Shown piece after piece: positions 32,905 to 43,989 of a stretch of DNA of 64,000 nt. The first letter of the stretch is position 1. The number at the start of each line of letters is the position of its first letter. The stretch is from Amoebophrya sp. A120. Lineage: Eukaryota; Sar; Dinophyceae; Syndiniales; Amoebophryaceae. A program made the position numbers and the translations under genes. A model generated the notes under the pieces. It was not told the DNA's origin and ran no database searches. It saw nothing but the letters and a program-made list of their open reading frames with translations. The stretch lies in the NCBI GenBank assembly GCA_905178155.1, contig CAJINV010000005.1, positions 3,106,833 to 3,170,832 on the forward strand. Reading direction: 5' to 3'.

Positions 32905-33931
32905 TGATGATTTTGCACCCTCTTTCTGTAGAAGCGTCTGTTGCTTCTATTGTTCTCTTCAAACTTATTTCAAGCTCAAGCAAGATTCGCACGTGGACGT
33001 GATTTTTTGTAAGATTTGGTTTCGGTAGTTTTGTCTTGCAGCAGTCGTTTCTTATTTTTGTGCGGTCGCCTATGCCACTGTTTTGACATCATTATGAAAT
33101 AAAACTTGTCTGAAGTTTTGCCGGACTGTTTTGCAGCTGTATCCTCTTGCGAGATGTGATAAACATAAACGGCCGACGACAACAAGTTGCATTTGCGATC
33201 GCCAGTCGTCGTAGGAAGTATCTACAAAATGATGTGTTGCAGTTGGATGTACACTGCGTGTTGCCCAGAACTACACGCAACCTTGAACAGGAAGGCTTTT
33301 GTCTTTCGATCTTCTCGAAGCTTGCTTCCCTGTAGTAGAAGTCGAGCAAAGTCGCAAGGATAAGGAAGTCGACCGCCGGAGTAAATATCAGAAGACGCGC
33401 ACGGGTCGTGTGGTCTTCTCGCTTTCGTTTGAAACGTTTCGACAAGTTGGAAGTAGAGCGAGCCGGGCCTCAGTTCTCTCAGCCGAGCGCGGGTAGTAGT
33501 TTTTGATAAAGCAGCACACAGACGAACACCAGGTTCGTCTTTCGTTTCGACGAGTGAAGAAACCTCGGCGCTCACAAGCAAAACAGTGCGTCATTTTTCA
33601 TCAGTTTCCATTTTTCGTACGTCGATTCCTAGCTGGTGCAGCGACAAATTCGTTTGCCCGAAGCGGGGACCCGGTCGCATGGTATATCGCTGGAAAACAA
33701 AAGTATAGCATAGGCGGAGCGACCGCAGTGGGTGATTATGCTGGGGCCACCGCCGCCTCCGTGCGTCAGGCGGAAAAAAATGTAAGTAAAAACCTTCATT
33801 CTGTCTCTTTGCGGGATTGAAAATACGAAAACCACTTTAATGCCAAATTGACTCGTGAATTGCAACTGGTGTCTTGACCCAGCTCCAAGCTTGTGCAGCC
33901 GCGGCAGTTACGAAGAAGTTTTATCGACAAA
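32905..33931. other. intergenic with one exon-like stretch
   Basis: Mostly AT-rich. The stretch 33602-33781 has an open, coding-like frame (YSIGGATAVGDYAGATAA) ending at a GTAAGT donor, with a CAG acceptor near 33890. It could be a 5' exon joined to the next gene, but a simple join enters a different frame from the one used downstream. Confidence 0.35.
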
Positions 33932-35506
33932 ATGCTGCTCTTCACCTGCGTGGTGCGGATCGGTTCTTCGTTGCTTCTCGGCCGGTGGCTTCTCGCACTG
34001 CTGCTGCACGCGGTTTTTTTGCGCGCTCGAGTGCAAAACAAGGTGGACCAGCACGTGAAAGAAGGAGAAAGGCCGGCGAAAGGGAAAGACTCGGGCTCCG
34101 GCTCCGACTCCGGTTCGGGCTCGGGGAGTGACTCGGGGTCGGGGAGTGCGGACGGTGACAGCGGGGAGGACGACAAGAAAGGCAGTAGCAGAAAAGCCGC
34201 GTCGGACGACGACAACGATAGCAGCGCCAGTGGGGAAAGCCTCGGATCAGGCGAGAGCGTATTGTATGCTGGGCAATTGATATGTTCGGATTTTTATGAT
34301 ATTTCTTTTTGGCAAGACGACTCCTGGTCTTGCGTGTTGTCGGAATGGTTATCCCAAGCCCAACTACCGTTCTCCGTAAAAATATTCCACAGGACAAGAA
34401 GTCCGGTGAAGCAAGTGAAGGCGATGACGATGACGACAACGGTGCTGCTGGTGCAGTCAAGGACGCAGTTACGGATGCCGTCGCGGAAGAGGCGACTGGC
34501 GCTGCGGTGGGAATGATGGGCGGCGGCCTGGTGATGGGCGACGGCGACGGCGATGCTCCGGTGGGCCCGGAAGGCCTCCCGCGGGGAGACGACGAGTCCG
34601 ACAGCGAGGCGGACCAACCGACCACATACCTCGGTTTGCAGAAAGTCATCAATGCTAAGGATAAGCTCTGGGACTTGATCCTTACCGACGGCCCAGATCC
34701 GCGCTTGCACCACACCGCGGGCGATGACCTACCCAATATCGCCTACAACGCGAAAGACTGGCACCGCCCCTGGCAATATCCGACGGAAAAAGTGGTTTTT
34801 TGGAAATTTTCATGAGGAGCGCCAAGCTTGTCCAAGTAAAGAAAAAGGAAAAGCAGCAGTCATTGAATCTTCCATTGGTCAACATTGACTGAGTAAGGGC
34901 TTAGCGCTCCCAATGAACAGTATCAGAAATTTCTGTTAGGGTTGCATGTGGTGCGCATGTCAAAAAGTGTGTCTGTGATATACGAACAGAAGTGTATGAA
35001 CATGTTCAACATGTTGTTGCAGAGTGCAGCGCCGTTCTTGCAGTTCTAGCTTTAGATTGATATTAGATGTATGTAGTCGAGGTTGGCAGGCCTTCTCTCC
35101 TCCTTCCAAAAGTTTCATTTTTTCAAGGCATACTTAAATCAGAGTGAGCCGACCCGGGGACGAGAGGATACCAAAGTAAGTTTTATGAGTTATCCCACTT
35201 TATTTTTTGTCATGCTCATGCGCAACCGCAAGGCAAAAAGTCCAAACATCTTGGTCTTCTTCTTCATAGATTGGGCTTCCTCAAAAAGAAAAATCATTAT
35301 GCCACATTGACTCCACTTCTGCCAGGGATCTGGGTAACTGGGCAAATTGTTTGAACACTGAGTATCTGTACCACAAGCCCGACAAAGACCCGGCGGTGAG
35401 AACGCTGAAGAAGTACAATCTGCAAGGCAAATTGTATCACTACGTTGCGGCGGGAGAGTTCGAAAAAAATGGAAACAAACACAGCGGACCCTGTCGCTTG
35501 TATTGA
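33932..35506 (+). CDS. signal-peptide protein with acidic Ser/Gly/Asp tract
   Basis: Chosen start: the ATG at 33932, giving a hydrophobic leader (MLLFTCVVRIGSSLLLGRWL, then LALLLHAVFL) with strong GC third-position bias. Exons: 33932-34264, 34372 to about 34790, about 35114-35175 and about 35332-35506. After the leader comes a Ser/Gly/Asp repeat tract (SGSGSDSGSG type), an acidic region, an Ala/Gly helical stretch (VKDAVTDAVAEEATGAAVG), then a more ordered C-terminal part (LGLQKVINAKDKLWDLILTD, AYNAKDWHRPWQYP, LKKYNLQGKLYHYVAAGEF). It is probably secreted or membrane-anchored. The family is not recognised. The boundaries of the last two introns are approximate; GTAAGT at 35176 supports one donor. 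Confidence 0.6.
34265..34366. mobile_element. short introner-like intron
   Basis: The left arm tatgctgggcaattgata and the inverted right arm tagttgggcttgggata show partial pairing. No clear duplication. Deleting the unit plus 5 nt joins GESVL to LRKNIPQDKK in frame. Confidence 0.5.
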
Positions 35507-36595
35507 TCTGAATTACTTATTTCAATTTCGTCTTTTGGATTTGCTAAATACTTACAGCATTTCTTCTTCTTAGACCTATTTCAGGACAGCAACATGCCCA
35601 TGCATCGTTTGTAGAATTTTTGTGCCACACTTCTTCCGACAGTTTTTGATTTTGTCGACTATTTTCTTTTGAAATTCGAAACAGATTTCTTACAAACGCC
35701 GGTTGGACCATTGCAAGAGACGACGAAGACTGGGCGTTGTTCTGCATATCGTTGGAAAAAAATGGTGTTTTAGTGCAACTTCGAAAACTTTCAAGAACTC
35801 ATCCCAAAGCATCACAAAGTTTCCCTGCAGGGAAACACAACTGGTCATGCGCAGGTAGTTCGTTTACGTAAAAAAAAAATGAATCCTGGCACATAAAAAA
35901 TGCTTGTCGGGCGCAGGCCTGGTGACTAAATACGATAGCCGTCTTCTTACGAAATTCTGCAATACAAACTCAAGCTAATATACCGATTTTTTCCTTCGAC
36001 GCCGCAACTCCGAAGAGCATTGCTCGCAGCGGTTCGCGTGCCGGCGGATGACTGAAGCCATGAGACAAGAGACCAAGGCTATCACAGCGAAAATTTCAAC
36101 TAGCGTGCGGCTATAGTAGCTGATTCATTTGATTTGTAAATGTAATACACTCATGAAAAAGAAAATCTGTGATGCGATGGTGTCTCTCTGACGAGGGATA
36201 GCATAAGTAGCCTTGTGCTGTTTGCTGGTTTAGGTTTAAGACGTGCATCAAGACGGGTGTATGTTTGTGTACTAGTCATTTTTGCATTGCAGCAAATATG
36301 CTCCGCGTCGCGCTCTTTCTTTTCCAAAGGATAAAGGTGAAGAAGCGGCAAGTCGAAAACGCGCTGGAAGGCGTGTCAGACGAGGGGGGAGGTATATTTC
36401 TGAGCACACGAATCTTTTACTAGTTGGATACGGTATCTTTTCTGACCCCACTATTCATCAATTATCTGCGATGCATAAATACAACAATATCAAGGGTACA
36501 ACTATTGATGCTGTTGTAGTAGTTTTCTACGTGCTGTACTAGCTGAAAAGAAATTTCACACGCAAAAAAATCTTCAACCCCTATGATCAGCGATC
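35507..36595. other. intergenic with a possible first exon
   Basis: AT-rich. The ATG at 36298 opens MLRVALFLFQRIK, a leader-like peptide that could be exon 1 of the next gene. The splice junction could not be established. Confidence 0.35.
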
Positions 36596-39500
36596 GTGGC
36601 TCGGAACAATGCGAGGCGGGCGCAGGCAAAGCGAATCACGAACGAAATGAAGCGGGAGGAAACCCTAGCTATGATCAATGCCGAGGAGGAGGACGAGTTG
36701 CGGGCCTTGACCAAGTCGAGCCGGAAGAGCGAAAGGCAAGTCAATCAGTTGGACTGGGAGCAGCGCGACGTCTACGCCATTGTGAACCGCGATAAGGACT
36801 GCAACGACGTATAGACTCAGACAATTTGATTGATGTCTAGTACTACGGTTTTCGTTTTTTAGATAGAACACTCGTCCGCCTCTCGGAAGACCAAGACGAG
36901 AGCGATGCCCAGTCGTCCATTTTTAAGTGGTAAAGAATCAGCATGACGATCTTGTTGATCGTGAATCATTTGAAGTCTTATTTGTTTCCAAGCTATATGT
37001 CCAAAAATAGCTCGTCGAGCGGCAGGGCAATGGTTTGAACCGTTTGGAATCTTGGGGCATCAACAGTCTGATTGCGGCCCACGCGGACGACCCGGCCCCC
37101 TGGATTTTCACCCACACGGACCGGTCAAAACTCCGGGGCCCCATGAAGATCGCGCTCGAAATCAACCCGAGCTGGATCGGCGGCAACGCCGAGCCGCCCC
37201 CCGGGGACGCCATCTCGGACCTGGAGATCAAGGGCTTTTCCCGCGTCTCCGGGACCTACAGTTTCCTCCCCTTCCCGCCGAAAGAGGCGCCCGAGGAAAG
37301 CATGAAACCAGGGCAGAAAAAAAACCGCGAGTACATGGAAACCAGGACGGGTATAGAAGTGCTGTTGGAACAGCTGTTTTTTCTTTTTTATGGATGATAT
37401 GAGTGGGCACGAGCTCGTGCTTGCCGATCGTGATTACTGAACTGCATCAAGACCATGTAGTACGTTGATTTATTGAAATTGAAATCATATGAAAAATGAT
37501 CTCTCGCCGTCCACTCACAGCGTTGCAAGCTACGGGCGCCGGCTTGGATTTTCACTTCCAGCTAATCGGGAAGGGGAAGTCAACATCGGGCGTGTTAGGG
37601 AAGAAGCCAGAGGGAAACTATCGGTTAATGAATACTCTCCGATTTTCGTACGATAAGGCCCACAAGGTGCGCAACTCCTTACTCTTCAAATCTGCGGCGT
37701 CGAGCAGCAGTAGCTCGTTTCTGGAACAAAATACAAACGAGATGAATGCAGCTCTTCCCAGGAGTTCAAAACTACTATCAGAAGACGAGGACGGCGAATT
37801 GCGCATAGAAGAAAATCATCGAGCGATGGAACAAGAAGAATCAACGGCTTCGACCCCGCCGTCTTCGTTTGCTTCGTCCAAGAGAAACAAAAAGGCCGGC
37901 AACCTGCGCGGGGCGGGCAAGAGGAAAAGTGAAATAGAAAAAGACGAGTCGCCGCTGCTGCTTTCCTCAACTTCAGTCTCCGTCTCGAACCATGATGAAA
38001 TAGAACCAGCATCGTTGTCCTTGTCCTCCGACTCCGGTGGACGATCTTCTGTTTCGAGCTCCGTCCTAGAACTCGCCGAGGAGCAAAAGCCACTCACCGG
38101 CTCGTTCGGGAGCAGCAAAGCCAGCTCGTTCGGGATTTTGGGGGGGAAGGGCAGCGACGAGAAGCAGTACCAGTGGGCAATCCAGCAGTGGTAGGCATCG
38201 CAAATGTAGTGTCTGGGTCTGGAAATAAAAAGCCAAAGTTTAATTATTGCCACGCAGGTTTTCGTTTTGCATGGCCCCCGCTCGGAAGGTCTGAATCCGG
38301 GGACGAGCATCACAAGTTTTGTGAGGGCTTTGTACTCCCTGGTTTGCATGAGAAATGGCCCTTCATGGTGGTCCAAAGTCTGCAGCTTCTACTACTTACG
38401 CATGGCAGATTTTTGTGCGACCGAAAGAGAGCGTCACAAGTGTCCTCCTTTCCGGACCCAGATATATTTGCATTCGATAGGCGGAAATCGAACAAATGGG
38501 TGGACATGGTAATCCTGCAGGCGGTATCAAGTGCAACTATGTCTGCGTCTGGATCAGGAAGATTGCAAGACGGGTACGAACAGAAAAATCTGTCATGCGT
38601 GTTGTTTGTCATGCTCATGCAAAAACGCAGCTATTCGTATGTAGTGAGGTCACCGAACGGCTCTAACCAGGGAGTTTTTTTGACAGCCAGACAGCAAAAC
38701 GGCCGCCAGTTTTCAAGCGGGCGGAAGCGTTTTTGGACATAAAAAATTTTCAATTATCAAGCGGCCGGGGCTTTGTTGTCAAACAAGCCCGAGCCAATTC
38801 TATCGATTCGCACTGGATAAAACGACGCTGGGGAGCCGGCAAAAGGCGCGCCCTTTTGAGGCGCCCGCCGCCTTGGTTTCTGGCGATTTGGGGCGCCCAA
38901 AAAGGGGCGCGCAAAAAACGCGCCCAAAATCAGAACAGCGAAACAGCATGGCACGGCCGCGATTTCGGAGCATTTTATTGGGCGGCCGCTTTCGCGGCCG
39001 CCTTTTCGCCGGTTTCAGAGCCTGGGAAGCTTTGCAAAAAGCGCCGGCGTGAAAAATAAAAACGCGAAAAAGAAGAAACGCCGAAGACGCGCAATGCCAA
39101 TCCGCATGCTATGGGCCCGATTTTTCTTCGCTTTTTGGGCGCCCCCCCTGGCACCCGGATCGGCCCCATAGCATGGGGGCTGGCCTTCGCAAAGGAATTT
39201 CGGAAATTTGCCAAAATTTGCGACGTTTATCAAGCGGCCGCCATACCGTGCGGCCTAACGTTACTCACGGCGGTATGGCGAGCCCAGAAAAAGCAAAGCC
39301 GCGGCCAAGGCGATGGCCGGCAAGAAAACGCCCACGACCTCACTACCTCCGCCCCGGCGGCTATATTTGGTAACGCAGCACTCACATGAAGATGGTAACC
39401 GTGTTGACTTTAAAGTTTGTCACAGACTTGCGCACATCACATGAGTGCAAAACAAGCTTCCCGACGAGGCAGATCGATATTTGCAGTGCATAGGCGGAAA

Positions 39501-42500
39501 GAAAAGGGCAAAAGAACGACCAGTTTTCCTTCAACATTGGGCGCAACTTGATCAAGTCCGGGGGCAAGACGCCCCTCTTCGAGCCGTCCCTGAGCAACAA
39601 AGAGATGCACTACCCCGCGTTTTTTGCGACCAACCACTGGCCGGACAGCGGCGGCAGTTGGACGGTGACCGACGCGGCTCTGGGCTTCATGAGCCTCACG
39701 GGTTCCTCCGCGAAGCAAGAGCTCACCTTCGAGCCCCAGGTGGAAGACGGGATCGACACGGAAGAGATTATCGAACAACGCGGCGGAAGCACCATGGGAG
39801 GTTCGCAGAGGGTCTCCCACTCCTCCTCAACCAGGTCGCGGGCGATGAGCAGCCGGCAGCAGGAGTTCGAGCAGGTGGTTCCGTTCAACTCGCCGCAAAG
39901 TGTATGCGAGAAAAGAACTGTGTAAGTGTAAGTCTGTGATGCAGAAAATGCAAAACAGTATAATTTTGTTATGCTGGCCAGCCAGGGTGTCCTCTTTTCA
40001 TACGTGTTTTCACGTACTAGCTGTGCATGACAGGACTTGTCTGTCATGCAGAGCGAATTTGTAATGCTGTCACCTGAAGAGGAAGACACCTACACTAACA
40101 CAGTTTTTTTCTTGCATAAAGTGCCTGCTGTCTGGAGCTGGACGTTGGAGTAGACCACAAAGAGCAAGGAGAAGAAGAAAATAACGCGCAGGTGGGCATA
40201 GAGCATGGCGTAGAAGATGTGAACAACAACAGGATCATCGGTGGCGTTGGCATCGCAGCCCCGGTTAATGACAATGAAGCCCAACAAGACGGTCGTGTGC
40301 TGCAACCGGATCTTCAGGCGAACGACGTGGAGGTACCTCCTCTTCGAAGCGGACAAAGGAAATCAGCACTAGAATCTGATGACGACGACGAGAAGAACAA
40401 GAATGAAGCGGAAATGAAAATAACTCGGGCAGGACGAGAGGAGGCGGCAGCGTCCTCGTTTGCGGAAAAGAGTGGTGAACAAGTCAAACAACCGGTAGAG
40501 GACAAACACCAACTAACCGCACCAGTTGTCGGAACTACAGCAACTACAGGCAGGAGTAGCTCGTCTACTTCATCTGCCGCCTATAAGAATTTCGCCGAGC
40601 AACGCACTGTGGAGGTGCCCGAGGTACCACCTTCGCCAAGTAGATCTGCAGCTCCTTCGTCGATTGAGCCCGGCGACTTACGAGGAACCAGCAGCAGCAG
40701 CGGACAAGATGATAGTCGTCCCACTGACGCTGGTCCGGCGACTGCTGCTCTGAACATCAAGCAGTCTCATGGTGCCAACGACCTCCAGGAGCTAGATCAC
40801 CCGGAAAGCAGCGACAGTGGGGGTGCTGCAGCAAATACGGAGGGAGCATCTCTCGAAACTCCAGTCCGATTGCTCTCCCCGGAACACATTGCGAGTTACG
40901 AAAACGTATGAATTGCAAAAATGTCTGGGTCTGGAAGATTGCCAGATTTGTCATGCAGGTTTTCCATAACCCATGAGGTTTAATATGTAGGACATAGCAT
41001 GACAGATTCTGCAAAACCTTTCCAATGCCTATCCTGCATGAGAAACTTCCTCTCGATTAGGTCAAAAGTGCACAACTTTTGGCAATCACGCAACACAGTT
41101 TTTTGCCTGATTCAGATTTAGCATGACAAGTTGCATTCTTCCAGACCCAGACATTTTTGCATTTGATAAAACGTGTTTGCCGAGGCCGTGTTGACGGTGG
41201 ATGGGGAGAAGAGCTTGGAGAATTTGGGCGTGGTGCTGAACAAAAGGACCAGCACGTATCGCAAGAAAAAAGTGTTACAGTTACACATTGTGTTGCAGGC
41301 CAAGCAAGACAGACAAGCTCTGTCATGTCGGATATGCATAGGATCCTCGTTTCATAGGTGTTTTCCCGTGGGATTTCTGCAATACAAGTTTTTTCTCTCA
41401 TGCAGAGAAATTTGTGTTGCTGAATTCACTACAAATGTGTAACTGTAAGGCTTTTTTCGTGGGATAGCACGGGCAAGAAGTTCTTTAACGATGCAAAATT
41501 CAACGATGAAGGTGATCATGAAAAAGCGTACTACAATAACGCAAAGTCACAACAAGCTTCTTCCTCCTCTTCCTCGACGTCCACAGGCATACCGAGCGGC
41601 AGTACGACTCCGTCTGGAGTAGGAAAATCCTCGTCCTCTCAGAACAAAAGGCCCGGGAGCCCCGGCGAAGAAGCTGCCGCTGGGACTGAGGATGCCTTCG
41701 CAGAGGTACAAGTACCGAAAATGCAGCCACCAGAAGCAGAACAAGCGGGTGGTAGCAGCAGCAGCACCACAACCTCCGAAGCAGTTAAGTCTGCGCCTGA
41801 TTCGGGCAAAAGTATTAAGCCACCAGAACTACAAACATCAAAACGGAGTAAACTACAGCCCCCGTCCGTTCCGAGCATGAAAATGTTCAGCGGGGGAGCT
41901 ACAACGACCGGCGCGGCGCATGCGCAGGTAAATCAAGACCAGCGAGCGCTGCAGTTGTCATTCTCACCGACGACGGACTGGGTGGACGATGTGAATTTTT
42001 GGATGACGGAGTACTGGACCGTGGTGCTGGCGCTGGGGATCCCGGCAATCATTCTCTTTGTACTCTTCCGCAACCGCAGGTGGGCGAGGACGTGGGAAAT
42101 AGTCGAGCAGGAGACAAGAAAGTCGAAACAAGACACTCGATATTTTTCACAAAGACCAGCAAATGGTGCAGCAACCGATTTGCTAGTAGAGGACGAGGAC
42201 GAAGTAGTAGATGACAGGAGAATTATGAACATCAAAGCGAAAAGTAGCAAAGAAAAAAAGGCTTCGAAAGATAGGCAGAAAAGGAATCATTTTTCCGAGG
42301 ATGATAACCTGAACTCCTCCTCCTCCTCCGTCGGTGCTTCCTCCTCCACTAGGGGACGAAATCATACGGGCAGTTCTGCGCTGCAAGGCCTCTTCGCTGG
42401 ATCATACAGCACGACTCCTTCGACCGCGGTGACGCCACGGAAACTGGACATCACGTCGAGCAGCGAGGACGGTGGAAGTAGATCCACTCTATTCGGGAGC

Positions 42501-42863
42501 TTTCTCAACAGCATCGGCAAAAAGATCAGTAGTGCTGGCGGTAGTCCGCGTGATCATAGTCGTGGGTCGACATCTTCGTCTAATATGCAGGGCGGAGTTG
42601 TTGATCAGCCCGGAGAGGAACTACATCGTCAAACTGGTCCCCCTGGTGAACACGACGCAAACGAATCCTCGCCCTCACCGTCTCCTGTTGCGTCCTCGTC
42701 CGAGCCGTGCGAGGAAAATGATCCTGCTGAAGCAAGCGACAGCGAAGAAGAAGATGAGGAGCAAGATAACACGATGCTGTCGAGCGTTGGGCATTTGTCT
42801 CCCATCGCTAACGCGGAGGACGAACGGCCAACGCCGCTGCGGACCTGGCGGGACATCGCTTAA
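36596..42863 (+). CDS. large single-pass membrane protein with introners
   Basis: Exons by inspection: 36596-36808, about 36864-36932, about 37010-37351, 37537-38191, 38485-38524, 39498-39902, 40124-40906, 41174-41256 and 41472-42863. The first exon has no certain start; an upstream ATG exon at 36298 is possible. The N-terminal part is charged and helical. The middle holds two ordered segments rich in beta-type sequence (WGINSLIAAHADDPAPWIF, LRGPMKIALEINPSWIGG; and QFSFNIGRNLIKSGGKTPLF, ATNHWPDSGGSWTV), separated and followed by long Ser/Glu-rich linkers. One transmembrane helix lies near 42009-42070 (YWTVVLALGIPAIILFVLF) with a basic stop-transfer, then a disordered cytoplasmic tail ending WRDIA. 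A surface or endomembrane protein is likely. The family is not recognised. Confidence 0.7.
37352..37531. mobile_element. introner-like intron with exact 5-bp repeat
   Basis: It starts tatagaagtgctg, and the inverted-repeat pairing is weak. An exact direct repeat, acggg, lies at 37347-37351 and 37532-37536. Deletion joins METRTG to AGLDFHFQ in frame. Confidence 0.55.
38192..38479. mobile_element. introner element, diverged family A
   Basis: The left arm taggcatcgcaaatg then tctgggtctgg pairs with the inverted right arm tatcgaatgcaaatatat. Flanks agtgg and ggcgg have decayed. Deletion plus 5 nt joins AIQQW to KSNKWVDM. Confidence 0.75.
38525..39492. mobile_element. oversized family A introner with nested GC-rich insert
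   Basis: The left arm tatcaagtgcaactatgtct and the inverted right arm tatgcactgcaaatatcg define a 968-bp unit with exact duplication ggcgg. It is far longer than the usual 260 bp because a GC-rich segment fills most of it. Deletion joins MVILQA to ERKGQKNDQF in frame. Confidence 0.8.
38641..39346. mobile_element. GC-rich insert nested inside an introner
   Basis: gtagtgaggtc at 38641 recurs inverted at 39336-39346, suggesting short terminal repeats. The interior contains several hairpins, for example catgctatgggcccgat pairing with atcggccccatagcatg across 39107-39176, and a gcggccgc-rich core. There is no coding frame of interest. Confidence 0.5.
39903..40118. mobile_element. introner element, family B-like
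   Basis: The left arm tatgcgagaaaagaactgtg and the inverted right arm tatgcaagaaaaaaactgtg differ at two bases over 20. Exact duplication aagtg. Deletion joins NSPQS to ACCLELDVG. Confidence 0.9.
40907..41168. mobile_element. introner element, family A
   Basis: Family A ends (tatgaattgcaaaaatg, tctgggtctgg). Exact duplication aaacg. Deletion joins IASYEN to VFAEAVL. Confidence 0.9.
41257..41466. mobile_element. introner element, family B
   Basis: The left arm tatcgcaagaaaaaagtgtt and the inverted right arm tatcccacgaaaaaagcctt pair well. Exact duplication gcacg. Deletion joins NKRTST to GKKFFND. Confidence 0.9.
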
Positions 42864-43989
42864 GGAACATACTTATTTACACGGCGGGGGAAAGCAGCAT
42901 CGTATATAACGCAAGCGACTGCTAGCTCTCATTTCTGATGAGCAAAAGTTGTCATCGTTCCTTATCCTTCGTCCAGCAACGAATCAAAAATTAATTGATG
43001 ACTTTTGTTTTCCTGTCTTGTTTTCGGAAGTAGAGTTTTCTCTGAATATCAATATCATCTAAGATAATTGTCAATGAACCAGAACCAGAACTATACGCTT
43101 TTACATTACATTTCGGCCGATGGATCTGATTCTGAATTTGTTCGAATTTACGATTGTATCTATCTGAGGATATTGAATCTGTAGGATGAAGTTACATGTG
43201 CCGAGGAAAATATGCGTTAGAAATTTAGTCAAACGAAATAGAGGAAAGCGATGGAGGCGAAACTTGCTCCCTTTTTTTTGCCTAGCAAGCAGCAGCAAAC
43301 TTGTAAGATTTAGTGATGGTGAAGATAGAAATCGGAATCTATACCAAAAGAAACGAAAAAAGAGGAGTCCTTTTTCGAGTGCTGCGCGCGGATAGTGGTC
43401 CTCGAGCAGGATGATGATAGATTCTCTGCTGCTGCTGCTGCTATGCCTACCTTCCTGCGTTCCAAAACTTGCGCTTCTTCATACAGTAAGTTTGAAGAGA
43501 TGAACGTGAACGGATTTACTGCTTCAGCATCGTTGATCTCGATCGCTCGCACTCGCTCCGAGGAGGAACTCAAATGGCGGTAGGATGGAGAAGGTCGCAA
43601 ATTAAAAACACTGCATTCGCAACATGTATCAGGCGCTAGACTTGGAGTGGAGTCGTCATCGTCCGGTCGTATGTTTTTGAATTTCGGACACTAAATTCGA
43701 ACAAATTTTCTTTCGTCTATCCTCGTTTGTGTGTCGTCTGCGCTGTCGTCTTTGCGTCGTTGAAGCATGAGGGATTTTTACATGTCGAAGCAGTTGTTGT
43801 GTCGCATGAATTCTTTTCCTGGGGCGGTAAGCAAGTATCTATTGGCAGCAACAGCATTTATGACGCAGTACTTTGTTCGGCAGTACCGAAGTTATTTTTG
43901 TAAACTGCATTTTATATTCATTTCATCAACAGCATCGGTCGGAGCTCTTGTGTATCTGGTGTGCCTGAACCTGCATCGCAGGGTGCAAA
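42864..43989. other. intergenic, no gene seen
   Basis: AT-rich spacer with a short gctgctgctgctgct run near 43428-43442. Small frames at 43395 and 43310 lack support. Confidence 0.45.

Noticed and set aside
39107-39176. Hairpin considered as a terminator or RNA gene
   Set aside because: It sits inside an insert nested in an intron and has no RNA-gene features.
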